DNA of 64,000 bases from Gardnerella vaginalis. Its GTDB lineage: Bacteria; Actinomycetota; Actinomycetes; Actinomycetales; Bifidobacteriaceae. Below the pieces are notes generated by a model that did no database searches, was not told where the DNA came from, and saw nothing but the letters and a program-made list of their open reading frames with translations. Positions 36,022-44,342 of the stretch are shown piece by piece. A program made the position numbers and the translations under genes. The DNA lies in the NCBI RefSeq assembly GCF_001546455.1, contig NZ_KQ956819.1, positions 207,526 to 271,525 of the forward strand, given 5' to 3'. Within the stretch, counting starts at the first letter, position 1; every line of letters begins with the position of its first letter.

Positions 36022-36068
36022 GTTATCGTGGCAAAAATTGCAAAATTAGCAAAAACTGCCACGATAAC
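36022..36068 (-). repeat. 47-bp palindromic element, full copy c
   Basis: Arms GTTATCGTGGCA (36022-36033) and TGCCACGATAAC (36057-36068). It is preceded by AAATCGCGC like the half copies d and e. The reverse complement matches copy a with few changes in the core. Confidence 0.9.
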
Positions 36069-36131
36069 TCGGTAAGTACGCGGATATTTAAAAATAGTTC
36101 CAAAACGGAAATATTCTTAAATAATTAAATA

Positions 36132-36164
36132 AAAAAGGTTGCTTATGAAAGTACATAAGCAACC
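36132..36164 (-). terminator. Terminator of the nrdHIEF operon
   Basis: GGTTGCTTATG (36138-36148) pairs perfectly with CATAAGCAACC (36154-36164). The A-run at 36132-36137 gives a U-run on the minus strand, 40 nt past the nrdF stop. Confidence 0.9.
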
Positions 36165-36179
36165 TAATTAATTAGTAAA

Positions 36180-36207
36180 GCGACTAGCGACTAGTGACTA
36201 GCGACTA
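36180..36207 (-). repeat. 4 x 7-bp tandem repeat spanning the nrdF stop codon
   Basis: Four units of GCGACTA (the third GTGACTA) on the plus strand. The nrdF stop (plus-strand CTA at 36205-36207) is the end of the last unit. Confidence 0.9.
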
Positions 36208-37284
36208 GAAATCCCAATCGTCGTCGTCGGTTTCAACAGACTTGCCCATAATGTAGCTGGAACCAGAGCCAGAGAAGAAATCGTGATTTTCGTCGGCTGC
36301 AGGAGAAAGAGCCGCAAGAATCTCAGGGCTTACGTGAGTTTCTTCTTCGCTGTACTTAGCAGGGTAGCCAAGGTTCATCAAAGCCTTGTTAGCGTTGTAA
36401 CGTACGAAGTCAAAAACGTCATCGTGGAAGTCAAATCCTTCATAAATCTGACCAGAATACTCAACTTCCAAATCGTACAAAGTATCGAGCAAGTTCATAG
36501 TGAACTTTTCAAGATTCTTCTTATCGTTCTCGCTTCTAAGCTCCAAACCGCGCTGGAACTTGTAGCCAGAATAGTAGCCGTGAATTGCTTTATCGCGCAA
36601 AATCAAGCGAATCATATCGGCAGTGTTCATCATCTTGCCGCGAGAAGCAAAGTAAAGTGGCAAATAGAAACCCGCGTAAAGAAGCAACGAAGAAAGCATA
36701 GTTGCAGCAATCTTGCGCTTAAGTGGATCTTCGCTCTCATATTCGCAAAGCACGGTGGTAACGCGCTGCTGCAAAACGTCGTTTCCAACAGCCCAACGGT
36801 AAGCCTCATCAATTTCTTCGCTAGAGCAAAGAGTGGAGAAAATAGAGGAGTAGGAGCGAGCGTGAATCGACTGCATAAAAGCAATATTCGTGTAAATAGC
36901 CTGCTCGTGCTCTGTGCGAGCGTGCTCAATCTGGCAAAGCTCGCCAATAGTTGCTTGGCTGGTATCGAGTAAAGTTAAGCCAGTGAAAACGTGAGTAGTT
37001 GTCTTGCGTTCAAGATCGGTGAGAGAACGCCAAGAAGGAATATCGTTGCTCAGCGGCACCTTTTCTGGAAGCCAGAAGTTAGCAATAAGACGATTCCAAA
37101 CGTCCAAATCCTTGTCGTCAACAATATTGTTCCAATTAACTGGGCGCACACGCGAACCGTGATGGTAGCGGTATTGAGCTGGTGTGATGGAAGCTGCCAT
37201 CATAGAGTCATCTGCGATTACGCGATTCGTGCCGAAAGGCTTATCGAGACTACTGCGTAGTGCTGTTGGATCGAGTTCTGTCAT
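36205..37284 (-). CDS. nrdF: Ribonucleotide reductase radical subunit, class Ie QSK type
   Basis: A 359-residue NrdF/R2-like protein. Ligand positions were read by spacing against the known class Ib set (D67, E98, H101, E158, E192, H195 in Salmonella). Here they are Asp107, Gln138 (in FMQSIHARSY), His141, Ser198 (in MLSSLLLYAGF), Lys232 (in RDKAIHGYY) and His235. All intervals are identical, so three of the four glutamates are replaced by Q, S and K. The radical-site Tyr145 is kept. This is the QSK pattern of class Ie, in which an NrdI-generated DOPA radical works without metal. It is in one operon with nrdH, nrdI and nrdE. AGGAGTAATT precedes the ATG. The assignment to class Ie is by residues only. 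Confidence 0.95.
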   Translation of the reverse strand: MTELDPTALRSSLDKPFGTNRVIADDSMMAASITPAQYRYHHGSRVRPVNWNNIVDDKDLDVWNRLIANFWLPEKVPLSNDIPSWRSLTDLERKTTTHVFTGLTLLDTSQATIGELCQIEHARTEHEQAIYTNIAFMQSIHARSYSSIFSTLCSSEEIDEAYRWAVGNDVLQQRVTTVLCEYESEDPLKRKIAATMLSSLLLYAGFYLPLYFASRGKMMNTADMIRLILRDKAIHGYYSGYKFQRGLELRSENDKKNLEKFTMNLLDTLYDLEVEYSGQIYEGFDFHDDVFDFVRYNANKALMNLGYPAKYSEEETHVSPEILAALSPAADENHDFFSGSGSSYIMGKSVETDDDDWDF

Positions 37285-37366
37285 AATTACTCCTGATTCT
37301 GTGTTTACGTTTTATAAAATTTTTAAGTTTTTGATTTAATTTGCGAAAGATTTACAACCATAAGGT

Positions 37367-39601
37367 TTACAGCGTGCAGCTTACGCAACCTTCGATTTCT
37401 GTACCTTCCAAAGCTTTTTGGCGAATACGAATGTAGTAAAGAGTCTTAATGCCCTTACGCCATGCGTAAATCTGAGCCTTGTTCAAATCGCGAGTAGTCG
37501 TAGTGTCTGGGAAGAACAAAGTAAGAGACAATCCCTGATCCACATGCTGAGTTGCCTCCGCATAAGTGTCAATAATTGCCTTCCAACCAACTTCGTATGC
37601 ATCCTTAAAGTACTGCATATTGTCATTCGTCATGTATGCAGCAGGGTAGTAGACGCGACCAACTTTGCCCTCTTTGCGAATCTCAATGCGAGAAGCAATC
37701 GGGTGGATCGAACTCGTGGAATGGTTGATGTAAGAGATTGAGCCAGTTGGAGGAACAGCTTGCAAATACTCGTTGTAAATGCCATCGCGCAAAATCTCGT
37801 TGCGCAACTGCTCCCAGTCGCTAACTGTTGGAATTGCAACGTTAAAACGAGCAAACAAATCGCGAACCTTTTGAGTGCGAGGTTCAAGCGAGCGGCTGCC
37901 ATCAGTGTACTTATCGAAGTAGTTGCCTTTTCCTGCAGGCTTAGCGTAAGCGCTAGTCTTAAAGCTTGCAAAAGCGTGGCCGCGCTCTACAGCCAAAGCG
38001 TGAGAAGCCTTATAAGCGTGGTAGGCAACCGTCATAAAGTACATGTCTGTAAAGTCAAGAGCTTCCTCGCTTCCGTACTGCATGTGCTCGCGAGCAAGGA
38101 AACCGTGCAAATTCATTTGGCCCAAGCCAATAGCGTGTCCTTCTGCGTTTCCGCGACGAATCGAAGGCACAGAATCAATCGAAGTGTGTTCCGAAACAGA
38201 AGTGAGCGCGCGCACAGCCAAATCAACGCTTGTACCCAAGTTTCCATCCATTGCCTTGGCAATATTAAGCGAGCCAAGATTGCAAGAAATATCGCGACCA
38301 ACGTGGCTGTAAGATAAGTCGGCGTTATATGTGCTTGCTTCTTGAGTTTGCAAAATCTCGGAGCACAAGTTGCTCATAGTAATGCGGCCCTCAATAGGAT
38401 TCGTGCGATTAACAGTATCTTCAAACAAAATGTAAGGGTAGCCAGACTCAAACTGAATCTCCGCAAGCGTCATAAAGAATTCGCGAGCATCAATATACTT
38501 CTTGTGAATACGAGGGTTTGCAACCATCTCATCGTAATGCTCAGTAACGGAGATGTCTGCAAAAGGCTTTCCGTACTCGCGCTCAACGTCGTAAGGGCTA
38601 AACAAAGCCATCTTTTCCTTACGCTTAGCAAGCTCAAAAGTAATATCTGGAATCACAACGCCCAAAGAAAGCGACTTAATACGAATCTTCTCGTCCGCGT
38701 TCTCGCGCTTAGTGTCAAGGAAACGCATAATATCTGGGTGATGCGCGCTAATGTACACAGCACCAGCGCCCTGACGAGCGCCAAGCTGATTAGCATAAGA
38801 GAATGAATCTTCCAAAAGCTTCATAACAGGCACAACGCCGCTGGACTGATTCTCAATGCGCTTAATTGGAGCGCCAAGCTCGCGCAAATTGGTAAGAAGC
38901 AGAGCCACGCCGCCGCCGCGCTTAGAAAGCTGCAAAGCGGAATTAATTCCGCGCGCAATAGACTCCATGTTGTCTTCCAAGCGCACTAGGAAGCAGCTCA
39001 CGGCCTCGCCGCGCTGTGCTTTACCAAGATTCAAGAACGTTGGAGTTGCTGGCTGGAATCGGCCTGCAAGCATCTCGTCCAAATAGTTGAGCGCTGCTTT
39101 TTCGTCTCCGTCTGCAAGTTCCAAAGCCACTGCAGCTGCGCGCTGAGCGAAGTTTTCTAAATATTGCTTGCCGTCAAAAGTCTTTAAAGCGTAAGAAGTG
39201 TAGAACTTAAAAGCACCCAAGAATGTGCCAAAAGTGTGGTGTGCAGACTCCGCATGCTCGTAGAATTTATCGAGAAACTCGCTGCTGTATTTGTGGAAAA
39301 CGTTGCCGTTGTAGTAGTAATTGTTAATCAAATAATTCAAGCGCTCGCGAGTAGAAGCAAATTTCATGCTGTGCTCTTGCACGTAACCCGAAACGTAAAG
39401 CTTTTCTGCTTCCCTGTCTTTATCAAACTGAATGCCCTTTTCTGGGTCAAAAAGACCGAGCATAGCGTTAAGAACGTGGTAGTCGCGGCTGTTGCGAATG
39501 CGCTCTGCTGTGCTGCTAGCAGCTGTGTTTGCAGTTTCGCTGGCATCAGTGTGATCAAGATTAAGCGAAGTGGATTCACTCATCGGATCCGTGCTGTTCA
39601 T
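37367..39601 (-). CDS. nrdE: Ribonucleoside-diphosphate reductase catalytic subunit, class I
   Basis: A 744-residue catalytic subunit that reduces ribonucleoside diphosphates. The finger-loop and radical-site region [13 protein letters not shown] and the C-terminal shuttle cysteines CVSC are present, with [11 protein letters not shown] containing the first redox Cys. There is an N-terminal extension of about 30 residues (Ser/Thr/Ala-rich). It would pair with the unusual NrdF downstream and take electrons from NrdH. The gap to nrdF is 82 nt. Confidence 0.96.
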   Translation of the reverse strand: MNSTDPMSESTSLNLDHTDASETANTAASSTAERIRNSRDYHVLNAMLGLFDPEKGIQFDKDREAEKLYVSGYVQEHSMKFASTRERLNYLINNYYYNGNVFHKYSSEFLDKFYEHAESAHHTFGTFLGAFKFYTSYALKTFDGKQYLENFAQRAAAVALELADGDEKAALNYLDEMLAGRFQPATPTFLNLGKAQRGEAVSCFLVRLEDNMESIARGINSALQLSKRGGGVALLLTNLRELGAPIKRIENQSSGVVPVMKLLEDSFSYANQLGARQGAGAVYISAHHPDIMRFLDTKRENADEKIRIKSLSLGVVIPDITFELAKRKEKMALFSPYDVEREYGKPFADISVTEHYDEMVANPRIHKKYIDAREFFMTLAEIQFESGYPYILFEDTVNRTNPIEGRITMSNLCSEILQTQEASTYNADLSYSHVGRDISCNLGSLNIAKAMDGNLGTSVDLAVRALTSVSEHTSIDSVPSIRRGNAEGHAIGLGQMNLHGFLAREHMQYGSEEALDFTDMYFMTVAYHAYKASHALAVERGHAFASFKTSAYAKPAGKGNYFDKYTDGSRSLEPRTQKVRDLFARFNVAIPTVSDWEQLRNEILRDGIYNEYLQAVPPTGSISYINHSTSSIHPIASRIEIRKEGKVGRVYYPAAYMTNDNMQYFKDAYEVGWKAIIDTYAEATQHVDQGLSLTLFFPDTTTTRDLNKAQIYAWRKGIKTLYYIRIRQKALEGTEIEGCVSCTL

Positions 39602-39666
39602 TTGATTAATTCCTTTCTTTGGGCGTTATTTTGCTTTCAAACGCTGATTGTTTTTGATTGTTTTGC

Positions 39667-40167
39667 TTATTTAATTTTTTCTGTTTCTTTTAATTGCCGT
39701 AAAAATCTTGGTATTCCCTGCGCTACTTTTTCTATATCTTCTTGAGTTCCCGTAAGTTCAAACGAGTACATATTTGGGATTGCGCACTTGCCTGCGATTT
39801 GACCGCCTGCAGCGCAATATGCGTCTCCAAAATTCGTGTTTCCAGAAGATATTACGCCGCGAATAAACGAACGATTTTCGCGATTATTTAGGAATTTTCG
39901 CACCTGCATTGGTATTGCTTTAGAAATATTTCCGCCGCCGTAAGTTGGCACAATCAAAACGTATGGCTCGCGAACGTGCAATTCTGGCTCTTTTGGTCGA
40001 AGCGGTATGCGATACACGTTTACGTTATTGCTTGGAAAATCGCAATTTTTTACGAATCGTAGTGTGTTTTCGGAGACGGAAGAAAAATAGACTACAGCTC
40101 CGATTGATTCGCCTTGTGCGCGCGCTTCTGGCTCGCTTGGTTGTGACATATTTTCTTGATCACACAT
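39667..40167 (-). CDS. nrdI: NrdI flavodoxin
   Basis: A 166-residue FMN protein. The FMN-phosphate loop is VVYFSSVSENTLRFV, followed by VPTYGGGNISKAIP and ISSGNTNFGDAYCAAG, all typical of NrdI. In class Ib it makes superoxide to activate the manganese cofactor; in class Ie it is needed to oxidise the NrdF tyrosine to DOPA. It has an N-terminal extension of about 20 residues; an alternative start is the ATG at 40149. It lies between nrdH and nrdE. Confidence 0.94.
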   Translation of the reverse strand: MCDQENMSQPSEPEARAQGESIGAVVYFSSVSENTLRFVKNCDFPSNNVNVYRIPLRPKEPELHVREPYVLIVPTYGGGNISKAIPMQVRKFLNNRENRSFIRGVISSGNTNFGDAYCAAGGQIAGKCAIPNMYSFELTGTQEDIEKVAQGIPRFLRQLKETEKIK

Positions 40168-40224
40168 TTTTATGCTTCTTGATTGCTTTGATTATTTTGC
40201 GTATCTTGCTTATTGTTGATTGCT

Positions 40225-40485
40225 TTAATCGTTTTTATCGTTTTTATTTTCGTCTTCTAGTTGACTTGCGATTTGTGCAATCAAATCTGGGCGATACCCA
40301 CTCCACGACGAGTTTGGCGTAATCACCACTGGCGCTTGGCGGTAGCCTGCTGCGCGTAATTGGTCTAGCGTAGAAGGGCTTTGAGTTAAGTCTACTGTTT
40401 CAAAATTCACGCCAAGCTTTGTAAATTGACGCTTTGTGGCATCACATTGTGGGCAATGTGGCTTGGTGAAAACTGTAATAGTCAT
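40225..40485 (-). CDS. nrdH: NrdH redoxin
   Basis: An 86-residue glutaredoxin-like electron donor for NrdE. The redox motif is CPQC at residues 11-14 and the conserved SGYRPD segment lies near residue 61. The start is the ATG at 40485 behind AAGGGAGAAG; the longer frame to 40566 is not used. First gene of the nrdHIEF operon. Confidence 0.95.
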   Translation of the reverse strand: MTITVFTKPHCPQCDATKRQFTKLGVNFETVDLTQSPSTLDQLRAAGYRQAPVVITPNSSWSGYRPDLIAQIASQLEDENKNDKND

Positions 40486-40590
40486 GGTTCTTCTCCCTTC
40501 GTTGTGTGTATTGTGCGTATTTAACGCTTTTTCTTTATGATTATTTAAGTTTGTGCTTTTGGGCACGATTTAACAGTCTACTACCACTTA

Positions 40591-40638
40591 ACACTATTTG
40601 TAGTGGCGTGTTGTATGGATAATCCCTATATTTAGTGT
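40591..40638 (-). promoter_or_regulatory. Pair of NrdR boxes
   Basis: ACACTATTTGTAGTGG (40591-40606) and TCCCTATATTTAGTGT (40623-40638) each match 13 of 16 bases of the NrdR consensus acaCwAtATaTwgtgt. They are 32 bp apart, three helical turns, the usual spacing. They lie 106 bp before the nrdH start, so ATP/dATP-dependent NrdR repression of the operon is expected. Confidence 0.8.
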
Positions 40639-40917
40639 GTCCAAATTTTGGCTATCACGCGTGTCTATAAGATTTAAGCGGTCTTTATGCTTTCTAAATA
40701 GCGACTAATAAAAGTAAAAATGTAATCTTTATCACAAAATTGCCATTAATGCGCGAGATATGCAGTACGCCTTGTGATCGTGACAAAAACGCTTGTGCAT
40801 ATAAAACGATAAACTTAAAAAAGTGTGTTTTTGTTAGTCAAATGGTAAAAATAAAAGCAAAACAATAAGACGGTTAAAACAACAAACGGTACAAATATTA
40901 AAAGATAGAGGTATAAA
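40639..40917. other. Gap between the NrdR boxes and gnd, no gene
   Basis: AT-rich and without a credible frame. It must hold the gnd promoter; GTGCATATAAAACG near 40795 is a candidate -10 region (TATAAA), which would leave a leader of about 110 nt. No riboswitch structure recognised. Confidence 0.4.
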
Positions 40918-42378
40918 ATGGCGGAAACTCAAGCTAGAGCAAATATTGGCGTTGTTGGCTTGGCTGCAATGGGGTCTAATTTAGCGCGAAATCTTGCGCA
41001 TCACGGAAATACTGTTGCTGTTTACAATCGTCATTATTCGCGCACAGAAACGCTGATGAATCAGCATGGCAGCGAAGGCGAGTTTGTGCCATCAAAAACC
41101 GTTGAAGAGTTTGTGGCTTCGCTTAAGCGCCCACGCACTGCAATCATTATGGTAAAAGCTGGTGCTCCTACGGATGCTGTGATTGAAGAGCTTGCAAACG
41201 CTATGGAGCCAGGCGACATAATCGTTGACGGCGGAAACTCCTACTTTGAAGATACGATTCGCCGAGAGAAAAACATTCGCGCGCGTGGCCTTCACTACGT
41301 TGGTTGCGGTGTTTCTGGCGGAGAAGAAGGTGCACTTCGCGGTCCTTCGATGATGCCAGGTGGCACGGAGGAGTCTTGGAAAACGCTCGGCCCTATCTTA
41401 AAGTCGATTGCGGCTGTTGCAGAAGGCGAGCCTTGCGTAACGCATATTGGCACCGATGGCGCTGGACACTTTGTAAAGATGGTTCACAACGGCATTGAGT
41501 ACTCGGACATGCAACTTATTGCCGAAAGCTACGATTTAATGCTTCGCGGCTTGGGCATGAAGTCTGACGAAATTGCGGACGTGTTTAGCGAATGGAACAA
41601 GGGAGAGCTTGATTCTTATTTGATTGAGATTACTGCGGATGTGCTTCGTCAGAAGGATGCTAAGACTGGTAAGCCTTTGGTGGAGGTGATGGTGGATCAC
41701 GCTGGCATGAAGGGTACGGGTACTTGGACTGTGCAGTCTGCTCTTTCGCTTGGAATCCCTGTAACTGGTATTGCAGAAGCTGTGTTTGCTCGCGGACTTT
41801 CTAGCCAAGTTGCTTTGCGAGAAGCTGCAGAAAACCAGGGTTTGACTGGGCCAGATATGCATTTTGATTTTAGCGATTCTGAGCGTAAGGCGTTTATTGA
41901 GGATATTCGCCAAGCTTTGTACGCTTCTAAGATTGTTTCTTACGCTCAGGGCTTCGATGAGATTGCGGCTGCTGCGATTGAGCATGATTGGAAGATTGAC
42001 CAGGCTGCTGTTGCTCGTATTTGGCGTGGCGGATGCATTATTCGCGCGCAATTCTTAAACCGCGTTTCCGAGGCATTTGAATCTGGGCAGGCAAGTGTTT
42101 CCTTGCTTTTTGCGCCGTACTTTAAAGACGCTATTGAAAAGTCGCAAGCTGCTTGGCGCCGTGTTATTGCGCGCGCAGTGGAGCATGGTGTGCCTGTTCC
42201 AGCATTCTCCAGCTTGCTTGCATACTACGATGGCTTGCGATCCAAGCGTTTGCCGGCTTCGCTTATTCAAGCTCAGCGCGATTTCTTCGGCGCGCACACC
42301 TACGGTCGCATTGACGAGTCGGGCGTATTCCACACTTTGTGGGCAGAGCCTAATCGCCCAGAAGTAAAGCAAGATTAA
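40918..42378 (+). CDS. gnd: 6-phosphogluconate dehydrogenase (decarboxylating)
   Basis: A 486-residue NADP-dependent enzyme that makes ribulose 5-phosphate from 6-phosphogluconate. N-terminal Rossmann motif GVVGLAAMGSNLARNLAHHG, then the signature VDGGNSYFEDTIRRE, GVSGGEEGALRGPSMMPGG and the catalytic KMVHNGIEYSDMQLIAE segment. Full length for the family. It converges on pgl across a shared terminator and completes the oxidative pentose phosphate branch with zwf and pgl. Confidence 0.97.
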   Translation: MAETQARANIGVVGLAAMGSNLARNLAHHGNTVAVYNRHYSRTETLMNQHGSEGEFVPSKTVEEFVASLKRPRTAIIMVKAGAPTDAVIEELANAMEPGDIIVDGGNSYFEDTIRREKNIRARGLHYVGCGVSGGEEGALRGPSMMPGGTEESWKTLGPILKSIAAVAEGEPCVTHIGTDGAGHFVKMVHNGIEYSDMQLIAESYDLMLRGLGMKSDEIADVFSEWNKGELDSYLIEITADVLRQKDAKTGKPLVEVMVDHAGMKGTGTWTVQSALSLGIPVTGIAEAVFARGLSSQVALREAAENQGLTGPDMHFDFSDSERKAFIEDIRQALYASKIVSYAQGFDEIAAAAIEHDWKIDQAAVARIWRGGCIIRAQFLNRVSEAFESGQASVSLLFAPYFKDAIEKSQAAWRRVIARAVEHGVPVPAFSSLLAYYDGLRSKRLPASLIQAQRDFFGAHTYGRIDESGVFHTLWAEPNRPEVKQD

Positions 42379-42399
42379 ATCAAATAATATTTAGAATTA

Positions 42400-42440
42400 A
42401 CAGGCCTTTGCGTTATTATGCATAGGCCTGTATTTTTTAT
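42400..42440. terminator. Terminator between gnd and pgl
   Basis: ACAGGCCT (42400-42407) pairs with AGGCCTGT (42424-42431), followed by ATTTTTT. Positioned to end gnd; it may also act on the opposite strand. Confidence 0.85.
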
Positions 42441-42480
42441 TGTGCTAAATATTATGCACGATGTTAGAAGGCTATGCAGA

Positions 42481-43302
42481 TTACTGAATTGCAGCTTGCA
42501 AGGTTTCGGTGGTAGTTAGCCATGCGATTTCTTCCGTGCCGTTGGCAAAAGACGCAGGATAGTCTGGATTATTGTCTGCCGAAAGCGCGTCCATTAAAGC
42601 TTTTCCTTTTTGCTCGCCAGCAGTTAAGAACCAGGTACGTCGGCTATGAGCCAGCACGGGTGTGCTAAGCGTTAATCGCATTGGCGGCTGCTTAGGGGAG
42701 TTATTTACGCCTAAGACTATGCGATCTCGATTATGAATTTGCGGTAATCCTGGGAAAAGCGAGGCCATATGTGCGTCTGGGCCCATGCCAAGAATTGCCA
42801 AATCAAACACCGGCTCTGGCCCAAGCAGTCCTATAATCTCTTCTTCGTATTCGCGCGCTGCTGCGTCTAAAATCGCATTATTTTCAGCGTCGCTGGCTGC
42901 TGCAATTTCCTCCGCATTGCGATCATCTGCAGGCATTTCGTGAATATGAGACTCCTGCAAAACTTTGTTATCGCTAAGCATGTTAAGAAGTAACTCGCGA
43001 GCCTTGCGCGCATTACGGTCTTCGCTGTTATAAGCTACAAAACGCTCATCTGCCCACCAAATATGCACATTAGACCAGTCGATTGCTGGAAGTAACGGGT
43101 TGCTAGCTAACATTTGAAACATGCGAATCGAATCTGTTCCACCTGTTAGCAAAAGATGGAATGGCTTATTAAGATTTTCAACATTGTTTTGCCATTGCAT
43201 AATCAAAGTCACAAGTTTTTGTGCAGCAACAGCAGCTAGAATATCTTGATTATTGTATCCATACACTGTTGCGTTATGCGCAAATCTAAAATCTTTAGCC
43301 AT
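42481..43302 (-). CDS. pgl: 6-phosphogluconolactonase
   Basis: A 273-residue DevB-type lactonase. Conserved pieces: HLLLTGGTDSIRMFQML, VHIWWADERFV and AILGMGPDAHMASLFPG. Hydrolyses 6-phosphogluconolactone between zwf and gnd. AAAGGATTCATT precedes the ATG. It lies 41 nt behind opcA in the zwf-opcA-pgl operon. Confidence 0.93.
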   Translation of the reverse strand: MAKDFRFAHNATVYGYNNQDILAAVAAQKLVTLIMQWQNNVENLNKPFHLLLTGGTDSIRMFQMLASNPLLPAIDWSNVHIWWADERFVAYNSEDRNARKARELLLNMLSDNKVLQESHIHEMPADDRNAEEIAAASDAENNAILDAAAREYEEEIIGLLGPEPVFDLAILGMGPDAHMASLFPGLPQIHNRDRIVLGVNNSPKQPPMRLTLSTPVLAHSRRTWFLTAGEQKGKALMDALSADNNPDYPASFANGTEEIAWLTTTETLQAAIQ

Positions 43303-43343
43303 AATGAATCCTTTTATTATTTTTACACGTGTATTAAAGTTCG

Positions 43344-44342
43344 TTATTCTGCAAGTTCGTTATTCTGCATTGCGCAACAATTTTCGTTAATAAGCTGCGC
43401 GTAAATCTCGTCTGGGTCAATTCGGCGCAATTCTTCACTTAAACAGTCTTGTAAAGAACGAATCGGCATAGAAATAGGCTGAGCTGCTTGCCCTGGAAGA
43501 CTTATTATTGCTTGGCTGCTGCCAGAAGGACGAGTTAAAGAAAGCTCGCCGTCTTGCCGCTTAAGACTTACCTCCGTAATTGCATGCGCTTTAGAATCTT
43601 CAACAATTTCCACAGGAACATTAAGCGAGATTTTTAGCCATTGCGCAAGCAAATGTAGTGGAACGTAGTGCTTGGCTCCGCTAACTTTAACGCTAAGAAT
43701 TGGTAAGTGCGGCGGCTGGTCGAGCATAGAGGCGAGCATTGCACGCCAAGACGTAATGCGAGTCCAAGAAAGATCAACGTCTTTAGAAGACCAATTTTTG
43801 CGCAGATTTTGTACGGTTTCAAGAGTGTTGCTGGCTCGCTGAGCGTCTGTGATTCTGCTGCTTGCCATAGCTCCAAGCAAGTCTTTAGCAGGATTTTCGG
43901 GCGCGTTTGTAGGCCACCATGCAACAATCGGGGCATCTGGCACAAGAAGCGGAATAACAAGCGTATCTGGGTGGCGAACAAGGTCATTATGCGGATAGAG
44001 AATAATGATTTCGCCTGCGCCCGCATCTGCTCCAAATCGCACTTGAGCGTCTAAGTTTGGTGTTTCTTCTTCTTGATTTGCTTGATTTGCTTGATTGTCT
44101 TGATTTTGATTATGCAAATTTGCACTAGCGCTTTGCCAATCGCGAACAATCGCAATAACTCTGCAAGGATGCTCGCGACTAGCCGCGTTTGCTGCATTCA
44201 GCGCGTTTTCAAGCTCTTTAAGAGTGGTATCAATAAGAAGAGTGAGCACGCGACCAGTGGCGGATTCTCCTCGTTCTTCGTGAAGCTCGTCGATTTTTGC
44301 GGATATTTTAGACGTGTTTGTGTTAGGAAGATTAATAATCAT
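43344..44342 (-). CDS. opcA: Glucose-6-phosphate dehydrogenase assembly protein OpcA
   Basis: A 332-residue OpcA-family protein that in actinobacteria and cyanobacteria promotes assembly and activity of G6PDH. Typical segments: GRVLTLLIDTT, PCRVIAIVRDW, VIPLLVPDAPIVAWWPTNAP and the DLSWTRITSWRAML region. A short Gln/Asn-rich insertion (about residues 78-95) is specific to this protein. The ATG at 44342 overlaps the zwf stop codon as ATGA, so the two are translationally coupled. Confidence 0.92.
   Translation of the reverse strand: MIINLPNTNTSKISAKIDELHEERGESATGRVLTLLIDTTLKELENALNAANAASREHPCRVIAIVRDWQSASANLHNQNQDNQANQANQEEETPNLDAQVRFGADAGAGEIIILYPHNDLVRHPDTLVIPLLVPDAPIVAWWPTNAPENPAKDLLGAMASSRITDAQRASNTLETVQNLRKNWSSKDVDLSWTRITSWRAMLASMLDQPPHLPILSVKVSGAKHYVPLHLLAQWLKISLNVPVEIVEDSKAHAITEVSLKRQDGELSLTRPSGSSQAIISLPGQAAQPISMPIRSLQDCLSEELRRIDPDEIYAQLINENCCAMQNNELAE

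Noticed and set aside
32929-36068. The 47-bp palindromes as simple terminators
   Set aside because: They lack a T-run after either arm and share an oriented core and flanking words, which a plain terminator would not need.
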